From the NCBI GenBank assembly GCA_017458125.1, contig JAFTGB010000001.1, positions 1-34,685 on the forward strand: 34,685 bases of DNA. Direction: 5' to 3'. Below, one piece after another: positions 7,315 to 16,356 of the stretch (positions within the stretch are counted from its first letter, which is position 1; every line of letters starts with the position of its first letter). Source of the stretch: Prevotella sp. (GTDB taxonomy: Bacteria; Bacteroidota; Bacteroidia; Bacteroidales; Bacteroidaceae). Below the pieces are notes generated by a model. It searched no databases. It was not told where the DNA came from and saw nothing but the letters and a program-made list of their open reading frames with translations. A program made the translations under genes and the position numbers.

Positions 7315-10300
7315 ATGAAACAAAACGCATTCAAACAGCACCTGTGGCTGTTGCTACTGCTCATGCTCATGCCCTTGGGGGCCTGGGCCGACCGGGAAGT
7401 CAACCAGCCGCAGTTTGGCAAACAGGAGATTACAGTTGCTACCGACGAGGTCATCACCTTCTACGACCCCTGGGGTACGGCGGACATTGTGGACAACAAT
7501 TCCTACAACGCCCAGTCGCTGACCGTCTTCAAGCCCGCCGTGGCAGGCCAGTCGGTGCAGGTCACGTTCGAGACGTTAGACCTGGAACAGTTCAACAACA
7601 GCTACTACCTCTACCTGAACGTGTACGACGGTGTGGCTGACGCCGACGACAGCTTCACATGGGCCGCATCCACCAACGATGTGACGTCGACGGCCAGCCT
7701 TTCGGCACTCAGCGGCACCCTGCTGGCCGAAAAAATCAACAACGACAGCAAGCTCGCACTCCCCGCCGTCTATACGTCGTCGACTGCCGACGGAGCCCTT
7801 TCGGTGGGCTTCATGCACCGCAACTCCAACCAGTGTGCGGGGTGGGTGGCTAAGGTGAAGTGTGTCACCCTGGCAGATATGACCATCACCGGGGCTGGCA
7901 GCAGCTACGACGCCGTGGCAGCGTCGCCCTCGACCAGGCAGAACGTGGCATTGGCTCAGGCCTACGTGACCGCCGAGGGCGTGATGAACCCCGACAACGT
8001 GACGGGCATAGGTTTCAAGCTGACCCAGAACGAGGGCATGGTGGACCCCACGGCCCTGAAGCTCTACAAAGGCGACGTACTGCTGTCGGCCACCGTGTCG
8101 GCTGACGGCGACGACTATCTGTTTACACTCAACGAGGCTCCTGCCGACGGCACCACCACGTTCACCGTCAGGGGCGACATCTTAGGCACAGCCGCTGTGG
8201 GTGCCAAGGTGCAGGTGGACATCACCAAGGTGACCACCGCGGGACAGCCCGCCGGCATCGCGCCCTTTACGGCAGCCGCCAGTGTGACGGTGCAGAACCC
8301 CGCCATCGTGCTGATGACGGCCACACCGCAGACCGTCACCGTCGGCGAGACACCGCTGCAGTTCTATGACGAGGGCGGCAAGAATGGCGGCATCCTGTCG
8401 AAGACCAACGGTCAGGTGACGTTCCTCTCGGGCGATGCCGACAAGAAGGTGATGGTTGACTTCACCAAGAACGAAATCTGGCACGGCACGCTAAACAACC
8501 AAGAGTTGCGCATCTACAACGGCACGGAAGTAAACGAGGCCAACCGCATCAAGACCCTGCAGCAAGGCGAGACGGGCATTGTTCGTTCCACTGCCGAAGA
8601 CGGTTCGCTGACCGTAGTGCTCTTCAGCGATGCCGGTAACGATGTGGCAGCCAATGGCTTCGAGGCCACCGTCAGCCTCTTCACCCCACAGGCTATGGAC
8701 TTCAACGGTGCGCCAGCCGTAGCGGTGGTTGAAGCGACACAGACTGTGGCCGGTGGCGACACTGACCAGGAGTTGCTTACCGTCAACGTCAAGGCGCAGA
8801 ATACGGAGCCTGCCATGCAGGTGACGAAGATGACCTTCTCTACTGGCGAGAAATACCAGCTCGTCACTAAGGCAAGCCTCTACTTCGGCACAACGAAGGT
8901 TGGCGAGGCCACTCCTGCTGCTTCAGAGTTCGCCATCACGCTTGATCATCCTCAGCCATTGACAGAGGGTGACAACATCTTTACCCTGAAGTACGACATC
9001 AGCGACGAGGCTGTCAACGATGAGGAAATCATTGCTGCTGCTGTCAGCGTCACCGCACTGGTCAACGACAGCGAAAAGACTCAGGCTGTTGAAGAGAATG
9101 CCCCCGAGGCTACGCCAACGGTGAAGAACCTCGTACTCAGCCACGCCGACCAGGGTTCGGTCACCAAGACGGTGAACGGTTCCATGGCTTTCGAGACGAA
9201 AACCACCAGCGAATACTCTACCCGCTACGAATATGGTACCGATACCCGTACCAACATCTTCATCCCGAAGCACGAGGGCATGATCTGCCAGATTGACTTC
9301 TCTGCCTTCGATGTCTATTATTCCAGCAGCAGCTATGGCTCAAAGGCCAAGTTTGCCATCTATGCCGGACAGGGGACTACTGGCGAACTGCTTTGGGAGC
9401 TCAACGACGCTTCACTGCAGAAGACAGGTCCCGGCAAGACCATCCGCTCTACCGCTGCTGACGGAGCCCTGACCATTGTCTTCTCTCCCAACACCTCCTC
9501 ATCTTATTATACTGGTGACGGCTGGAAGGCTACCGTCAGCGAATACCAGTCGAAGCCCATGACGGTCAATGCCGTTGAGGTGGCTCAGGCCAGCACGGCC
9601 GATGCCTCTATCGGTGCTACCGGTCAGGACCTGCTCACCGTCAACGTGAAGACCGAGGGCGACCAGAACGCCTTACTGTTGTCGGCCATGACGCTCAACC
9701 TGAAGGGTACTGAGGCCAACATCAGCAAGGTCAGCGTATGGCAGGGCGACACCCAGTTGGGCGAGGCCGCTGCTGCTGCAGAAGTCACCATCAGCATCAG
9801 CGAACCCGTCACATTAGCTGAGGGCGATAACCTCTTCACCGTGAAGGCCGACGTCAAGAGCAACGCTACAGAGAACAGCACCATCGACGCGAAGGTAGTT
9901 TCCATTACGGCAGGGACAGCCATTGAGGCTACTGCCGGCGACCCCGACGGCCAGCGCACGCTGAAGAATCAGGTGCTGATGACCACAGGCAGCCACGGCA
10001 CGCTGAACTTAGAACTGGGCCAGACCATCAGAATCTTCGACGACGGTGGTCCTGAAGGTGACGGAGCCGACGGCGTGGAAGCTACCATCACCATTGCTCC
10101 TACCGGCGATGCTGAGAGCATCAAGCTGATATGTCAGGACATCAAACTTTCTTATACTGCCTACCTTTATATCTATGAGGGGACGGAAGTCAGCGACGAG
10201 AAACTCATCATTGACAACAGGGGAGCCTCCAAGCCCTTCGCCCCGATCATCGTTGACGGTCCCGTCACCATCAAGTATGTCGGCAAGGGCAGCTATACGA

Positions 10301-13300
10301 AGCCCAACTTCGCCATCCAGGCAGAGGGCTACAAGAAGAGCGACGTGACCATTACCAGCGTCACCACCGAGGACATCAGCGTCAACGAGGTGCTCAAGGG
10401 ACAGACCGACGTGAAGATGCTGAAAATCAAGGTGGAGGCTAAGGGTGAACTGACACCTGCCGAGATAACGGCCTTCAACATCACAGGTACCGACGGCGAG
10501 GCCGTTGACAACTACCACATCTATCAGACAGGTACTGCTACCACGTTCTCTCCCGTGAATGTGTTTAACGGTTCATACAGCATTACCGAAAGCGGTACTT
10601 ACTACTTCTGGCTCACCTACGATGTAAAGGCAGAAGCAAAAGTCGGTCAGACGGCTTCAGTTGCCGTTACGGGCGTAGTGGTAAACGGAAATACCATCAA
10701 CGTCACCGAGCCTGCCACCGCCACCTTCACCGTGGCCAGCGGCAAGAGCGGCACCTACACCATCGGCCAGGGCGGCTACTACGCCACCATCCAGGGAGCC
10801 ATTGACGACATCGGTGATCTCGGTATGGACGGCCCTGTCACGCTGAAAATCAAGGCTGGCGAGTACAACGAGAAGGTGCGCATACCCAACATCAAGGGAT
10901 TGGGCGCTACGAACACGCTGACCCTTGAGAGTGAGAGCGGACAGCGCGATGTCAAGATATTCCACAACAACTACACCACCGGAGGCTACAGCGACGACCA
11001 GCACAAGAAGGACTACGGCGTGGTGACGCTCTACGAAGCCAGCTACGTGACGCTGCGCTCGCTCGACATCAGCACCACCGACAAGGCCTACAAGGCTGTC
11101 GTCATGGTCAAGGACCAGAGCCGCCACGTCACCATTGACGACTGCTACCTGCACGCTCCCGTGTGCACGGCTACCGGCGAGGACGTCTGCTTAGTAGGCC
11201 ACACCATCATCGACGAGGAGAACAAGAACAACGACTACCTCACCGTCCGCAACTGTCTGTTGGAGGGTGGCAAGATGGGTGTCTCCATGGGTGGCACCAG
11301 CTTTGTGGCCCTGCCCAAGGAAGTGGGTGGCGTCATCGAGGGCAACACCTTCCGCAACAACGGCCAGAAGGCCATCTACGTCATGGACGAGTTAGGCGTG
11401 AAGATACGCAATAACACCATCACCGTCGAGTCCAGTGTGGTCACCAAGACGTCGGTGGGCATCCTCGACATGCAGTTGCGCGACGAATACGCCGTGGCCA
11501 CTGAGATTACGGGCAACGTCTTCAATGTGGCTCCTACGGCTTACTGCGCCGTCATGAACCTGCGCCAGATGGAAGGCTCGGCGTCGGCTCCCGTAGTCGT
11601 GGCCAACAACGTCATCAACCTGACGTCGTTCAGTGCCAGCTACAGTGCACTGAAGTTCAACAGCAACAAGGTGAAGAACGTGCGGGTGGCCAACAACACC
11701 ATCCGCATGACGGGCACCAGCGGCGGCGCGGCCTTCTGGCTCTCGTCGACGCTGGCCGACGGCTACGGCAACATTGACGTGGTGAACAACATCATTCAGA
11801 ACGAAACCGACGGCTATGCCGTCAACCTCTATAACGACGGCAACCTCGGAACGGACAAGGTCAACTTCCGCAACAACCTGATGTGGACCGAGGGCACCGC
11901 CTTCTTCCGTGCCGCAGCGGCTACCACGGGCGGCTTCGACACCTTCGTCCAGAAGACAGGCGCCACCGACTGCGTCAACAAGAAGGTGGCCTTTGTCAGC
12001 GACGACATTCTGGAGCCGGAGAACACGCTGGACGGCGACCTGCTGAAGGCTGTCAGCCTGAGCTACGTGACGACCGACGTCAACGGTACGCCGCGCCCGC
12101 AGGAGAACAGCTCCATAGGTGCCTACGAGTACGACGCTGACCGCACGCGCGTTCCCGTCGTCGCCGACGGCTATCCCAAGGCTGTGGCCACGGCCTACGA
12201 CGAGGCCATGGTGACCGTCAAGGCCGACATGAACGGCAAGGCTTACATCATGGTGCTGCCTGCCGCTGAGACGGCTCCCACTGCCGAAACGCTGAAGGCC
12301 GACGGCAGCGTGCTTACGCTGACCAAGGACGCCGAGGCGGCATGGACGGCCACGGGACTGTCCGAGGACACGGAGTATGTGGTCTATGTGCTGGTGGAGA
12401 GCACGCGCGGCAACAGCACCGAGGTGCTGACAGCCCCCGCCTTCACCACGCCGCGAGAGCCCGTGGAACTGCTCGTTGAGTGCACCGAGGCCGTCACCAC
12501 CGTCGCCGAGGGCGACCCCGCCGACCTGAAGGTCACCGTGAGCAGTGGTGTGGCTCCCTTCACCGTCAGCTGGATGGACAGCGGCCACCGTCAGGTGGGC
12601 AAGACCGTCACCACCGACCTGATGAACGAGGACATCGTCCTTACTGTGACACCGGAGGCGTCGGGCGACTACTACGTCATCGTCACCGACGCCCAGGATT
12701 TCGAGGCTCGCGACACCTGCCGCGTCATCGTGACGGGAGAGGCTATGGTGGCCGACTTCGAGAACCTCTACATCGATGCCAACTCCTACTGGCGCGGACC
12801 TGACACCAAGGGCAACATTGAGGAGGGCGTCTACGGCGACCAGCAGTACCAAGGCTCGTTCGTCAGCGGCTCCTACGCCTTCTCCAACAACTACAGCATC
12901 GACTGGAACTCATGGTCGGGCTTTGCCTACTCGAACCGCACCTCCACGGCAGGCTCCAACATCATGGCTGACCAGTGGAACTCGTGTGTAGGACGAGGCG
13001 TAAACCGCTCAAGAAACTACGGCGTCTTCTTCGAGGACGCTCATGCGCCCATGACCGTTACCGTGCTCAACCGTGAGGACGGCGACGACATCAAGGGCTT
13101 CTACATCACCAATGCGGCCGTAACCGTTAATGCCATACTTAACGGCGACGGCATGACGGGTGAGAAGGATGCCGACGGCAATAGCGTAGGCGGCGACGTC
13201 GGCTTCAGGAAAGGCGACTACCTGCGACTCATCATCACCGGCGACAACGGCAACAGCGTGCGCTACTATCTGGCCGACTACCGCAGCGTACGCAAGGCCG

Positions 13301-13866
13301 ACCGCTACTACGTGGACAAATGGGAGTGGGTAGACCTGACCAGCCTCGGCACCGTCTCGGAACTCACCTTCCATCTGGAGGCGTCGCGCAAAAACGCGTG
13401 GGGATACACCACGCCGCTCTACTTCTGCATGGACGACCTGAACGGCGAACGTCCTGAGACGCAGGCCGACGAGACGCTTGTCGTCACCGACGGCGAGTTG
13501 ACGCAGAGCCTCGACGACCTGCTGGCGTCGGTCACCTCGGGCAAGGCCACCGTCAGCTACGAGCTGGCTGACGTGCCTGAAGACATCAGTGCCGAGGTGA
13601 GCATCGACGACGACGACAACCTCGTCATCAGCGGCAACGAGTCGGAGACGTTCAACATCGTCATCAAGGTGACGCAGGCCGGACATACCGAGTATGTCGT
13701 CGTGCCCGTCGAGATTGTCGTCACCGACGGCATCGGCACCCTGACCAACGGAAAGCTGACAGGCGAACGCTACGACCTGAACGGCCGTAGGGTGGAGGCT
13801 CCGCACAAGGGTGTCACCATCGTCCGCATGACTGACGGAACAGTCCGCAAAGTAGTCGTGAAGTAA
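7315..13866 (+). CDS. Giant exported mosaic protein (CUB-like repeats, beta-helix, FN3/Ig-like, DUF4465-like)
   Basis: The 2183-residue protein has a signal peptide (1-25, ending GAWA). From about 30 to 1140 a roughly 270-residue unit occurs four times: a CUB-like sandwich opening with a 'F-Y/D-D-x-G-G' turn (about 30-185, 332-457, 603-748, 884-1010), then a second sandwich ('QELLTVNVKA..LTEGDNIFTLKYDI'). At about 1147-1600 there is a right-handed beta-helix (GGYYATIQGAIDDI, many N-N-x-I rungs), then an FN3-like (1615-1715) and an Ig-like domain (1718-1808). A DUF4465-like domain covers 1812-2045 (VADFENLYIDANSYWRG..YFCMDDLNG). The tail ends YDLNGRRVEAPHKGVTIVRM plus a basic end. It is co-transcribed with the riboswitch-linked gene. 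B12 capture or surface adhesion is inference. No catalytic residues are evident. Confidence 0.85.
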   Translation: MKQNAFKQHLWLLLLLMLMPLGAWADREVNQPQFGKQEITVATDEVITFYDPWGTADIVDNNSYNAQSLTVFKPAVAGQSVQVTFETLDLEQFNNSYYLYLNVYDGVADADDSFTWAASTNDVTSTASLSALSGTLLAEKINNDSKLALPAVYTSSTADGALSVGFMHRNSNQCAGWVAKVKCVTLADMTITGAGSSYDAVAASPSTRQNVALAQAYVTAEGVMNPDNVTGIGFKLTQNEGMVDPTALKLYKGDVLLSATVSADGDDYLFTLNEAPADGTTTFTVRGDILGTAAVGAKVQVDITKVTTAGQPAGIAPFTAAASVTVQNPAIVLMTATPQTVTVGETPLQFYDEGGKNGGILSKTNGQVTFLSGDADKKVMVDFTKNEIWHGTLNNQELRIYNGTEVNEANRIKTLQQGETGIVRSTAEDGSLTVVLFSDAGNDVAANGFEATVSLFTPQAMDFNGAPAVAVVEATQTVAGGDTDQELLTVNVKAQNTEPAMQVTKMTFSTGEKYQLVTKASLYFGTTKVGEATPAASEFAITLDHPQPLTEGDNIFTLKYDISDEAVNDEEIIAAAVSVTALVNDSEKTQAVEENAPEATPTVKNLVLSHADQGSVTKTVNGSMAFETKTTSEYSTRYEYGTDTRTNIFIPKHEGMICQIDFSAFDVYYSSSSYGSKAKFAIYAGQGTTGELLWELNDASLQKTGPGKTIRSTAADGALTIVFSPNTSSSYYTGDGWKATVSEYQSKPMTVNAVEVAQASTADASIGATGQDLLTVNVKTEGDQNALLLSAMTLNLKGTEANISKVSVWQGDTQLGEAAAAAEVTISISEPVTLAEGDNLFTVKADVKSNATENSTIDAKVVSITAGTAIEATAGDPDGQRTLKNQVLMTTGSHGTLNLELGQTIRIFDDGGPEGDGADGVEATITIAPTGDAESIKLICQDIKLSYTAYLYIYEGTEVSDEKLIIDNRGASKPFAPIIVDGPVTIKYVGKGSYTKPNFAIQAEGYKKSDVTITSVTTEDISVNEVLKGQTDVKMLKIKVEAKGELTPAEITAFNITGTDGEAVDNYHIYQTGTATTFSPVNVFNGSYSITESGTYYFWLTYDVKAEAKVGQTASVAVTGVVVNGNTINVTEPATATFTVASGKSGTYTIGQGGYYATIQGAIDDIGDLGMDGPVTLKIKAGEYNEKVRIPNIKGLGATNTLTLESESGQRDVKIFHNNYTTGGYSDDQHKKDYGVVTLYEASYVTLRSLDISTTDKAYKAVVMVKDQSRHVTIDDCYLHAPVCTATGEDVCLVGHTIIDEENKNNDYLTVRNCLLEGGKMGVSMGGTSFVALPKEVGGVIEGNTFRNNGQKAIYVMDELGVKIRNNTITVESSVVTKTSVGILDMQLRDEYAVATEITGNVFNVAPTAYCAVMNLRQMEGSASAPVVVANNVINLTSFSASYSALKFNSNKVKNVRVANNTIRMTGTSGGAAFWLSSTLADGYGNIDVVNNIIQNETDGYAVNLYNDGNLGTDKVNFRNNLMWTEGTAFFRAAAATTGGFDTFVQKTGATDCVNKKVAFVSDDILEPENTLDGDLLKAVSLSYVTTDVNGTPRPQENSSIGAYEYDADRTRVPVVADGYPKAVATAYDEAMVTVKADMNGKAYIMVLPAAETAPTAETLKADGSVLTLTKDAEAAWTATGLSEDTEYVVYVLVESTRGNSTEVLTAPAFTTPREPVELLVECTEAVTTVAEGDPADLKVTVSSGVAPFTVSWMDSGHRQVGKTVTTDLMNEDIVLTVTPEASGDYYVIVTDAQDFEARDTCRVIVTGEAMVADFENLYIDANSYWRGPDTKGNIEEGVYGDQQYQGSFVSGSYAFSNNYSIDWNSWSGFAYSNRTSTAGSNIMADQWNSCVGRGVNRSRNYGVFFEDAHAPMTVTVLNREDGDDIKGFYITNAAVTVNAILNGDGMTGEKDADGNSVGGDVGFRKGDYLRLIITGDNGNSVRYYLADYRSVRKADRYYVDKWEWVDLTSLGTVSELTFHLEASRKNAWGYTTPLYFCMDDLNGERPETQADETLVVTDGELTQSLDDLLASVTSGKATVSYELADVPEDISAEVSIDDDDNLVISGNESETFNIVIKVTQAGHTEYVVVPVEIVVTDGIGTLTNGKLTGERYDLNGRRVEAPHKGVTIVRMTDGTVRKVVVK

Positions 13867-13885
13867 CCGTCACCGCTTCTCACCC

Positions 13886-13936
13886 AAGGGGGATTTGTAA
13901 TGCGCTCAGGCATTACAAATCCCCTTGTTTTTCTTT
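13886..13936 (+). terminator. Strong intrinsic terminator after the riboswitch operon
   Basis: A perfect 15-bp stem (13889-13903 with 13910-13924, GGGGATTTGTAATGC and its complement) with a 6-nt loop is followed by TTGTTTTTCTTT. It lies 20 bp after the stop of the giant protein and marks the end of the operon. Confidence 0.9.
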
Positions 13937-13967
13937 ATTTCCTTGCCGCGGCTGCAACGCCGCTAAT

Positions 13968-14033
13968 TTTCCGCGCCGTGCGGAAAACGTTTCCGCGCCG
14001 TACGGAAAATGTTTCCGCGCCGTACGGAAAATT
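13968..14033. repeat. Three tandem 22-bp palindromic repeats
   Basis: Units at 13968-13989, 13990-14011 and 14012-14033 share TTTCCGCGCCGTACGGAAAA (the first has GTG for GTA). Each unit folds on itself through TTTTCCG and CGGAAAA. The array lies between the terminator and the promoter of the Rpn-family gene. An open frame crosses it but shows no coding character. Confidence 0.9.
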
Positions 14034-14140
14034 TGACCCCACGATTGACGAAACACTAATAACCGCTACAACGAACACTGTCATTCTTTCGTGGAGTGGC
14101 AGGGATTGTTTTTGCAGTGCGGAAGAATTTCATGCAAAAG

Positions 14141-14172
14141 TTTGGAGGAATGAAAAGTTATCCATATCTTTG
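14141..14172 (+). promoter_or_regulatory. Promoter of the Rpn-family gene
   Basis: TTTG at 14141-14144 and TATCTTTG at 14165-14172, with 20 bp between, give a textbook Bacteroidetes promoter. Transcription should start near 14176, which excludes the upstream in-frame start at 14175. Confidence 0.75.
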
Positions 14173-14201
14173 CAGTGAGTTCACAAATAGGAGTAGCAAT
14201 T

Positions 14202-15071
14202 ATGGGAGTGGAGATACGCGAGCGATACATAGCCCCGTACACCTATTTCGGTTTCAAGAAGCTATTCGGCACGGAGCTGAACAAAGACCTGCTGATTAGT
14301 TTCCTGAACGCGCTGTTCAACGACAGTACGATGGAAATCAAGGACGTGAAGTACCTGAACGGTGAGCACCTTGGCGACGACTATGGTGACCGTCGTGCCG
14401 TCTTCGACGTGTATTGCACGACAGAGGACGGCGGACGCTTTATCGTGGAGATGCAGAAGGCCGAGCAGGCCTACTTCAAGGACCGCAGCATCTACTATGC
14501 GACGTATCCCATCCGCGAGCAGGCTCCCAAGGGCGCATGGGACTACCGTCTGGAAAATGTCTATACCGTGGGTCTGCTGAACTTTACGTTCCCTGAGGAC
14601 GAGTATCCCGCCGACAGCTTTGTGCACGAGATAAAGTTGAAGGACGTGGAGGATAACCATGTATTCTACGACAAGCTGACATTCTTCTATTTGGAGATGC
14701 CCAAGTTTAACAAGCGCGAGGACGAGCTGGTGACGATGTTCGACAAATGGATGTTTGCGCTTCGCAACCTGTCTCGTCTGATGGATCGCCCTCAGGCATT
14801 GCAGGAGCGCGTGTTCAAGCGCCTGTTTGACCAGGCAGAGATAGCCAGCTTCACCCCCAAGGAGCGCCGTGAGTATCAGGAGAGCGTGAAAGACTACTGG
14901 GACTATTACAGCACAATGACCACCGCCCACCAGAAAGGCCGTGAAGAAGGCCGTGCTGAAGAGCGTCTTGCCAATGCCCGCAGCTTGCTGGACAATGGAG
15001 TCCCGGTGGACGTCATTGTCAAGAGCCTCTGCCTGACACCCGATGAAGTTGAGCTGCTGTCAAAAAACTGA
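14202..15071 (+). CDS. Rpn family recombination-promoting nuclease / PD-(D/E)XK nuclease-family transposase
   Basis: The 289-residue protein opens with Y-x-x-P-x-T-Y-F-G-F-K-K-L-F-G, typical of the PD-(D/E)XK nuclease-family 'transposase' group found in many copies in Bacteroidetes. The catalytic core is visible: Asp69 (A-V-F-D-V-Y-C) and the E-x-Q motif IVEMQ (Glu83, Gln85). The C-terminal part (about 239-289) is a charged helical tail (HQKGREEGRAEERLANAR) ending in VKSLCLTPDEVELL. Start 14202 was chosen for the promoter position and the AGGAG 9 bp upstream. Related Rpn proteins cut DNA, promote RecA-independent recombination and have been linked to phage defence. It appears complete and monocistronic. 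Confidence 0.88.
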   Translation: MGVEIRERYIAPYTYFGFKKLFGTELNKDLLISFLNALFNDSTMEIKDVKYLNGEHLGDDYGDRRAVFDVYCTTEDGGRFIVEMQKAEQAYFKDRSIYYATYPIREQAPKGAWDYRLENVYTVGLLNFTFPEDEYPADSFVHEIKLKDVEDNHVFYDKLTFFYLEMPKFNKREDELVTMFDKWMFALRNLSRLMDRPQALQERVFKRLFDQAEIASFTPKERREYQESVKDYWDYYSTMTTAHQKGREEGRAEERLANARSLLDNGVPVDVIVKSLCLTPDEVELLSKN

Positions 15072-15113
15072 CGCAGAAGTGATGGCATGCAAATAGATTT
15101 TACTTAAAAAACT

Positions 15114-15143
15114 TGTTCTTTTCAAAAATAATAACTATCTTTG
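15114..15143 (+). promoter_or_regulatory. Promoter upstream of the structured RNA and the exported-protein operon
   Basis: TATCTTTG at 15136-15143 is preceded by a TTG at 15114-15116, about 20 bp away. The predicted transcript starts near 15148, leaving a leader of about 300 nt before the first ORF at 15447. Confidence 0.6.
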
Positions 15144-15235
15144 TGCTCGAAAGTCACCGTAATGGTGTCTATAATAATAGTATAAACCCTTAAAACGTGT
15201 TGAAATGACATAATTCATAAACGTTACAGAAGATA

Positions 15236-15412
15236 TTAGCGTTGGCTTTGACCCTTGCTTTTGAAAATCGCCAAATTTGAATAAAGCACCAAGAGTAAAA
15301 GTTGATGCTCACGTCGGTTCTCGGCGTGGGCTTTTACTCGGATATGGTGCAATGGTGTTTGGCGATACCTCAAAAGCGTAGACGAAGTAACGAGTCCACG
15401 TTTCTTTTTTTT
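15236..15412 (+). ncRNA. Nested long-hairpin RNA element (leader RNA or independent small RNA)
   Basis: Seven helices stack one inside another. CGTT (15240-15243) pairs with AACG (15389-15392), CTTTG (15246-15250) with CGAAG (15383-15387), and GCTTTTGA (15257-15264) with TCAAAAGC (15370-15377). ATCGCCAAA (15267-15275) pairs with TTTGGCGAT (15358-15366), GCACCA (15286-15291) with TGGTGC (15345-15350), and GAGTAAAA (15293-15300) with TTTTACTC (15332-15339). The tip, 15307-15316 with 15322-15331, has a GTTCT loop. A T-run (15401-15412) follows. The 5' end could be the promoter at 15136 or a processing site. A 6S-type RNA, a cis-regulatory leader or a MITE are all possible; I do not recognise the family. 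Confidence 0.5.
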
Positions 15413-15446
15413 CTGTCGAGAACAAACCAAACCAATACTAACGATT

Positions 15447-16322
15447 ATGAGAAGAACAGTTTTTTATGTGATGATTGCCGCACTTGCTGCGATGACTCCC
15501 ATGCAAGTGTCGGCGCAGTTTTTCAAGAAAATCCTCAAGGGGGCAGAGAGTGTGTTGAACAATGCCGTATCGACAACACGTAGCAACTATGGTGAAATTC
15601 TGGGCGTTACGGTAGAGTGGGGTGAGTGTGTCAAGTGGGGTGACGACGTAAACGTAAAGTTTACCTTATGCAACCATAACAGTGGCGACTTCACCATGCA
15701 CTTTTTCAACACATGGCCTTCGGGCGAGAAGCACAGCTATGCCATAGCCAGCAACGGTGAACGCTATGGCATTACTTTCATCTATCTGGGTGGAGCGGTC
15801 AACGACAACTGCTCAGTATTGCTCCCCTCAGGAGTGAAGGTGCAGGGCATTGCCCGTGTCAGCAAAGCAGGAGGAAAAGTCGACAAGTTCCGATATGTGG
15901 CCCTTGGTGGCTATAACCCCGGACAGAAGACACCTAACTTCTGCTACACCTCGCGGAGTATGGAAGTCAAGGAGGTCTCGAATACCAATCGGGACAACCT
16001 GAAATGTACGCTGCCCAGTATCACAGTCAATGAGCAAGAAATCAAACGTTATGGTAACTCTGTAGTTTTGGTTTTTACTCTTCAGCAGTCTACTGGCAAG
16101 GATATGATGCTACCTGTGGGTGACATCAAAGTTTACGATAATGGCGGCAATGCGTATGCTGCAGAGCTTCTGCCAGGCGGCAGCGTCAACATGATCAGTG
16201 ACGTTCCTGTCAAGCGGTCGCTTGCTATCAAGAACATTCCGACAGCAACCTGTCTGAGCATTATCCGTATGACAATAGTCGACAAGTATCAGATAGAGTG
16301 GCGCAATGTGACAATTCCTTAG
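15447..16322 (+). CDS. Exported protein of unknown function
   Basis: The 291-residue protein has a signal peptide (MRRTVFYVMIAALAAMTPMQ, cleaved after VSA at about 23). The body is predicted beta-rich: residues about 47-180 (GVTVEWGECVKWGDDVNVKF, L-C-N-H-N-S-G-D) look like an immunoglobulin-type sandwich, and a second similar segment starts near 190 (LPSITVNEQEIKRYG..V-V-L-V-F-T-L). I do not recognise a named family. It is the first gene of a three-gene operon (gaps of 34 and 30 bp) whose members are all exported. The whole operon, by eye, is less GC-rich than 660-13866. The long structured leader directly upstream could regulate it. Confidence 0.75.
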   Translation: MRRTVFYVMIAALAAMTPMQVSAQFFKKILKGAESVLNNAVSTTRSNYGEILGVTVEWGECVKWGDDVNVKFTLCNHNSGDFTMHFFNTWPSGEKHSYAIASNGERYGITFIYLGGAVNDNCSVLLPSGVKVQGIARVSKAGGKVDKFRYVALGGYNPGQKTPNFCYTSRSMEVKEVSNTNRDNLKCTLPSITVNEQEIKRYGNSVVLVFTLQQSTGKDMMLPVGDIKVYDNGGNAYAAELLPGGSVNMISDVPVKRSLAIKNIPTATCLSIIRMTIVDKYQIEWRNVTIP

Positions 16323-16356
16323 ACAGACGTATGAATCATTAAATAATTAAGAACCT

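Noticed and set aside
11392-12852. 486-codon open frame on the minus strand within the giant protein gene
   Set aside because: Composition is that of an antisense shadow (repeated V-V-G-H-D), with no start signals, and the plus-strand domains continue through it.
13968-14033. CRISPR array
   Set aside because: The three units are directly adjacent with no unique spacers and no cas genes are in the window.
13900-14178. 92-codon open frame across the terminator and the 22-bp repeats
   Set aside because: It starts in the terminator stem and runs through palindromic repeats and the next promoter; no coding signature.
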